Assembly: GCA_043228905.1 (NCBI GenBank)
Contig: JBHGNT010000004.1
Span: 1,922,001 to 1,986,000 of the forward strand
Length of the DNA stretch: 64,000 nucleotides
Direction: 5' to 3'
Source: Azolla caroliniana
Lineage: Eukaryota > Polypodiophyta
In this document: one piece after another, positions 62,285 through 64,000 of the stretch
How positions within the stretch are numbered: position 1 is the stretch's first letter
Layout of the letters: the number at the start of each line of letters is the position of its first letter
Translations under genes and position numbers: made by a program
Notes under the pieces: model-generated
Told to the model about the DNA's origin: nothing
The model's database searches: none
Seen by the model: the letters and a program-made list of their open reading frames with translations, nothing else

Positions 62285-64000
62285 CAAGTGGTGATGGCAT
62301 TCAACAAGAGGCAGGGGTTTTGGGTGCAGGGTTAGACTTGGAGCATCACTTAAACATCATTTGGACATATATTTCCAAAGACAGATCTATCTAATAAATA
62401 ATAGTCCAGAGCACTTTACTTTTTCATGTTATAAAAGGTATGTCCAATCATGGAGATAGAATCAGGTTCATACATGTTTTTTTGCAAAATGTTTTGTAGT
62501 TCCTGTAATTATGCTATGTTAAAACTGGTTCATGTTGCCTTTTATATGGGTTAAATGCACAAAGTAAGGTTACATTTGCCTAATCCAAGTACAATTATAT
62601 TATCTTTTGCAAGTCCTGCTCATAATTCTCTTAGGATTACAAACATCATGTACCTCTAGATTGTCCACTTCGGTAAATTATACCATTACGTTAATCGAGA
62701 TTGCAACCTTGAGCACAAGATGATCGTAAGGAAGCATCAAATTCGATGTGTGTGAACTATGCCATGTTATTTTTTCAAATGTGAGTTTTTTTGGGGGGGG
62801 GGGGGGATGTTTTGAACATTTGATAAGTAGTGTGGATAGGTGTAACCTGCATTGAAAATATGTCAAACATTAGATTCTTGTGTGTTTTATGACATATTGC
62901 TGAGCTCCTAATAGGTGAACCATTAGTGTCTTGTGTGTTTTATGACATATTGCTAAGGTGTTAATAGGTGAGCCATTAGTGTCTTGTGTGTTTATGACAT
63001 ATTCTTGTGTGTTAATAGTCGGAAGTCTATGGTCTCAGGGTAAGACCTGGAAATAAGGAAACTTATCTTCATTCTAACTACGGAGAAGGCATTGGAAATG
63101 TTTAATGTAGATTTAACTTCTCAAAACTCACTCATTAAGTAAATCTTTCACTATGATCCAAATCCCTAATTACTTGAATTGTTCATATGTGCCACATAAT
63201 TGAAAATATACTACTCCGTTAAACTCCAATCATAATTTTAAAAATGAAACGACTTAGTCCATCAAACTTGTTAGTATGTCAACAACAATGGACTTGATGA
63301 AATAGCTTTTGTAGTCACATCAGGTTTGTTCTTATATACCTATGAGAGTAGAAGAGGCTTTATCATAAAGTCGACACTCTGTTTTGTTTTCCATATGGTG
63401 GTGATATTATATAAAGGAAAGCATCACTCCACTAATGTAGACCAACCATGTCTATGTATGGAGTGTATCGTAGCACTTGACTTTTGCAACATCGAGACAA
63501 AATAAAATGTCATATACATAGTAGAATAGTGATAGAATTTATTTATTTATTCAAAACAAATCATCCTTCCATTAGTTATAAAGAAAGGTCATAACGGTTA
63601 CATCATACAAAGTATTTTTCCCCCAGCCCGCCTTGTGTAGACAACAGTTGAGGAAACAAATCTATGTACTCCAACATAGAGAAAACAGTCCAACAATTAC
63701 AATCTATTCCCTAGACACATTGCAAGGTATCCATATTCATAGGCAACAACAAAAGTAGCTCTATTCGGAAACAAACCGTCTCAGGTCAGAGTTATGAGCC
63801 ATTCAATACTTCTTCTGATTGCGTTCACAAGTGGAAGGATTGCGCACAAGTGGAAGGATAAGGAATATTCCGTTTGATTTTGGGTTTTTTTTTGCCATTT
63901 CACAAAACATCTTGATACTAGTATCACATGTTCTCCAAAACTTGATGAAAAAGTTGAAAATTTCACCATTTGGTAAAATTGAAAAATGCCAAATTTGGGT
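62285..64000. other. RLK2 upstream region
   Basis: Presumed promoter side of RLK2 on the minus strand. No other gene was recognised. A G14 run lies at 62793-62806. 63080-63300 shares blocks with the relic at about 29340-29500 (for example GGCATTGGAAATGTTTAA). Confidence 0.5.
62878..63012. repeat. 52-bp tandem repeat upstream of RLK2
   Basis: CTTGTGTGTTTTATGACATA starts at 62878 and 62930, with a shorter third copy at 62983. The intervening bases (AATAGGTGARCCATTAGTGT) are also repeated. Confidence 0.85.

Overview
The window is nuclear DNA of a land plant. Evidence: a 20-exon leucine-rich-repeat receptor kinase (RLK) gene with GT/AG introns, plant-type Ty1/copia and Ty3/gypsy retrotransposons, hAT elements with 8-bp target duplications, and the plant telomere heptamer (CCCTAAA)2 as an insertion. 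I cannot name the species. There is no bacterial gene, CRISPR array or rRNA gene, and I recognised no tRNA gene.

Bases 1 to 26151 are a GC-rich pile of nested LTR retrotransposons. From left to right: the 3' part of a copia element (Copia-1, +, 1-4520) inserted in a degenerate gypsy element (Gypsy-A, +, 4521-9147). Gypsy-A also carries a solo LTR of the Copia-1 family (6636-7485, target duplication ACTAG). A nearly full-length gypsy element of the same family, Gypsy-B (-, 9162-15831), follows. It and a solo gypsy LTR (16086-16849) sit inside a deleted copia element, Copia-C (+, 15832-18256). Copia-C itself appears inserted in a gag-type non-autonomous element F (+, 18257-26151), which is split by a related complete element D (-, 19754-25060). 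D and F share primer site, polypurine tract and LTR ends with Gypsy-B but have no pol, so B-like elements probably mobilise them.

Bases 26152 to 64000 are AT-rich and hold a small RLK cluster, all on the minus strand. RLK1 (30666-38487) reads open and in phase through 20 exons (775 codons). It resembles the Arabidopsis LRR-VIII-1 group: signal peptide, LRR N-terminal cap, eight single-LRR exons, Cys-rich juxtamembrane region, one membrane helix and an active-looking Ser/Thr kinase. RLK2 (51597-62284) is a paralogue with the same exon plan, but it has lost the exon 5 splice donor and all of exon 9. All LRR exons share one phase, so it could still give an in-frame protein with fewer LRRs. A third copy survives only as a relic (28266-29560), split by a hAT-type MITE. 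Between RLK1 and RLK2 lie a second hAT MITE, a hAT transposase remnant, a complete but decayed copia element (Copia-E, 42815-47811, target duplication CAATG) and dispersed repeats X and Y. Repeat Y at 27738-28246 preserves the empty site for the Copia-E insertion.

All coordinates, splice sites and element ends were read by eye. Family names come from motif recognition, not searches.
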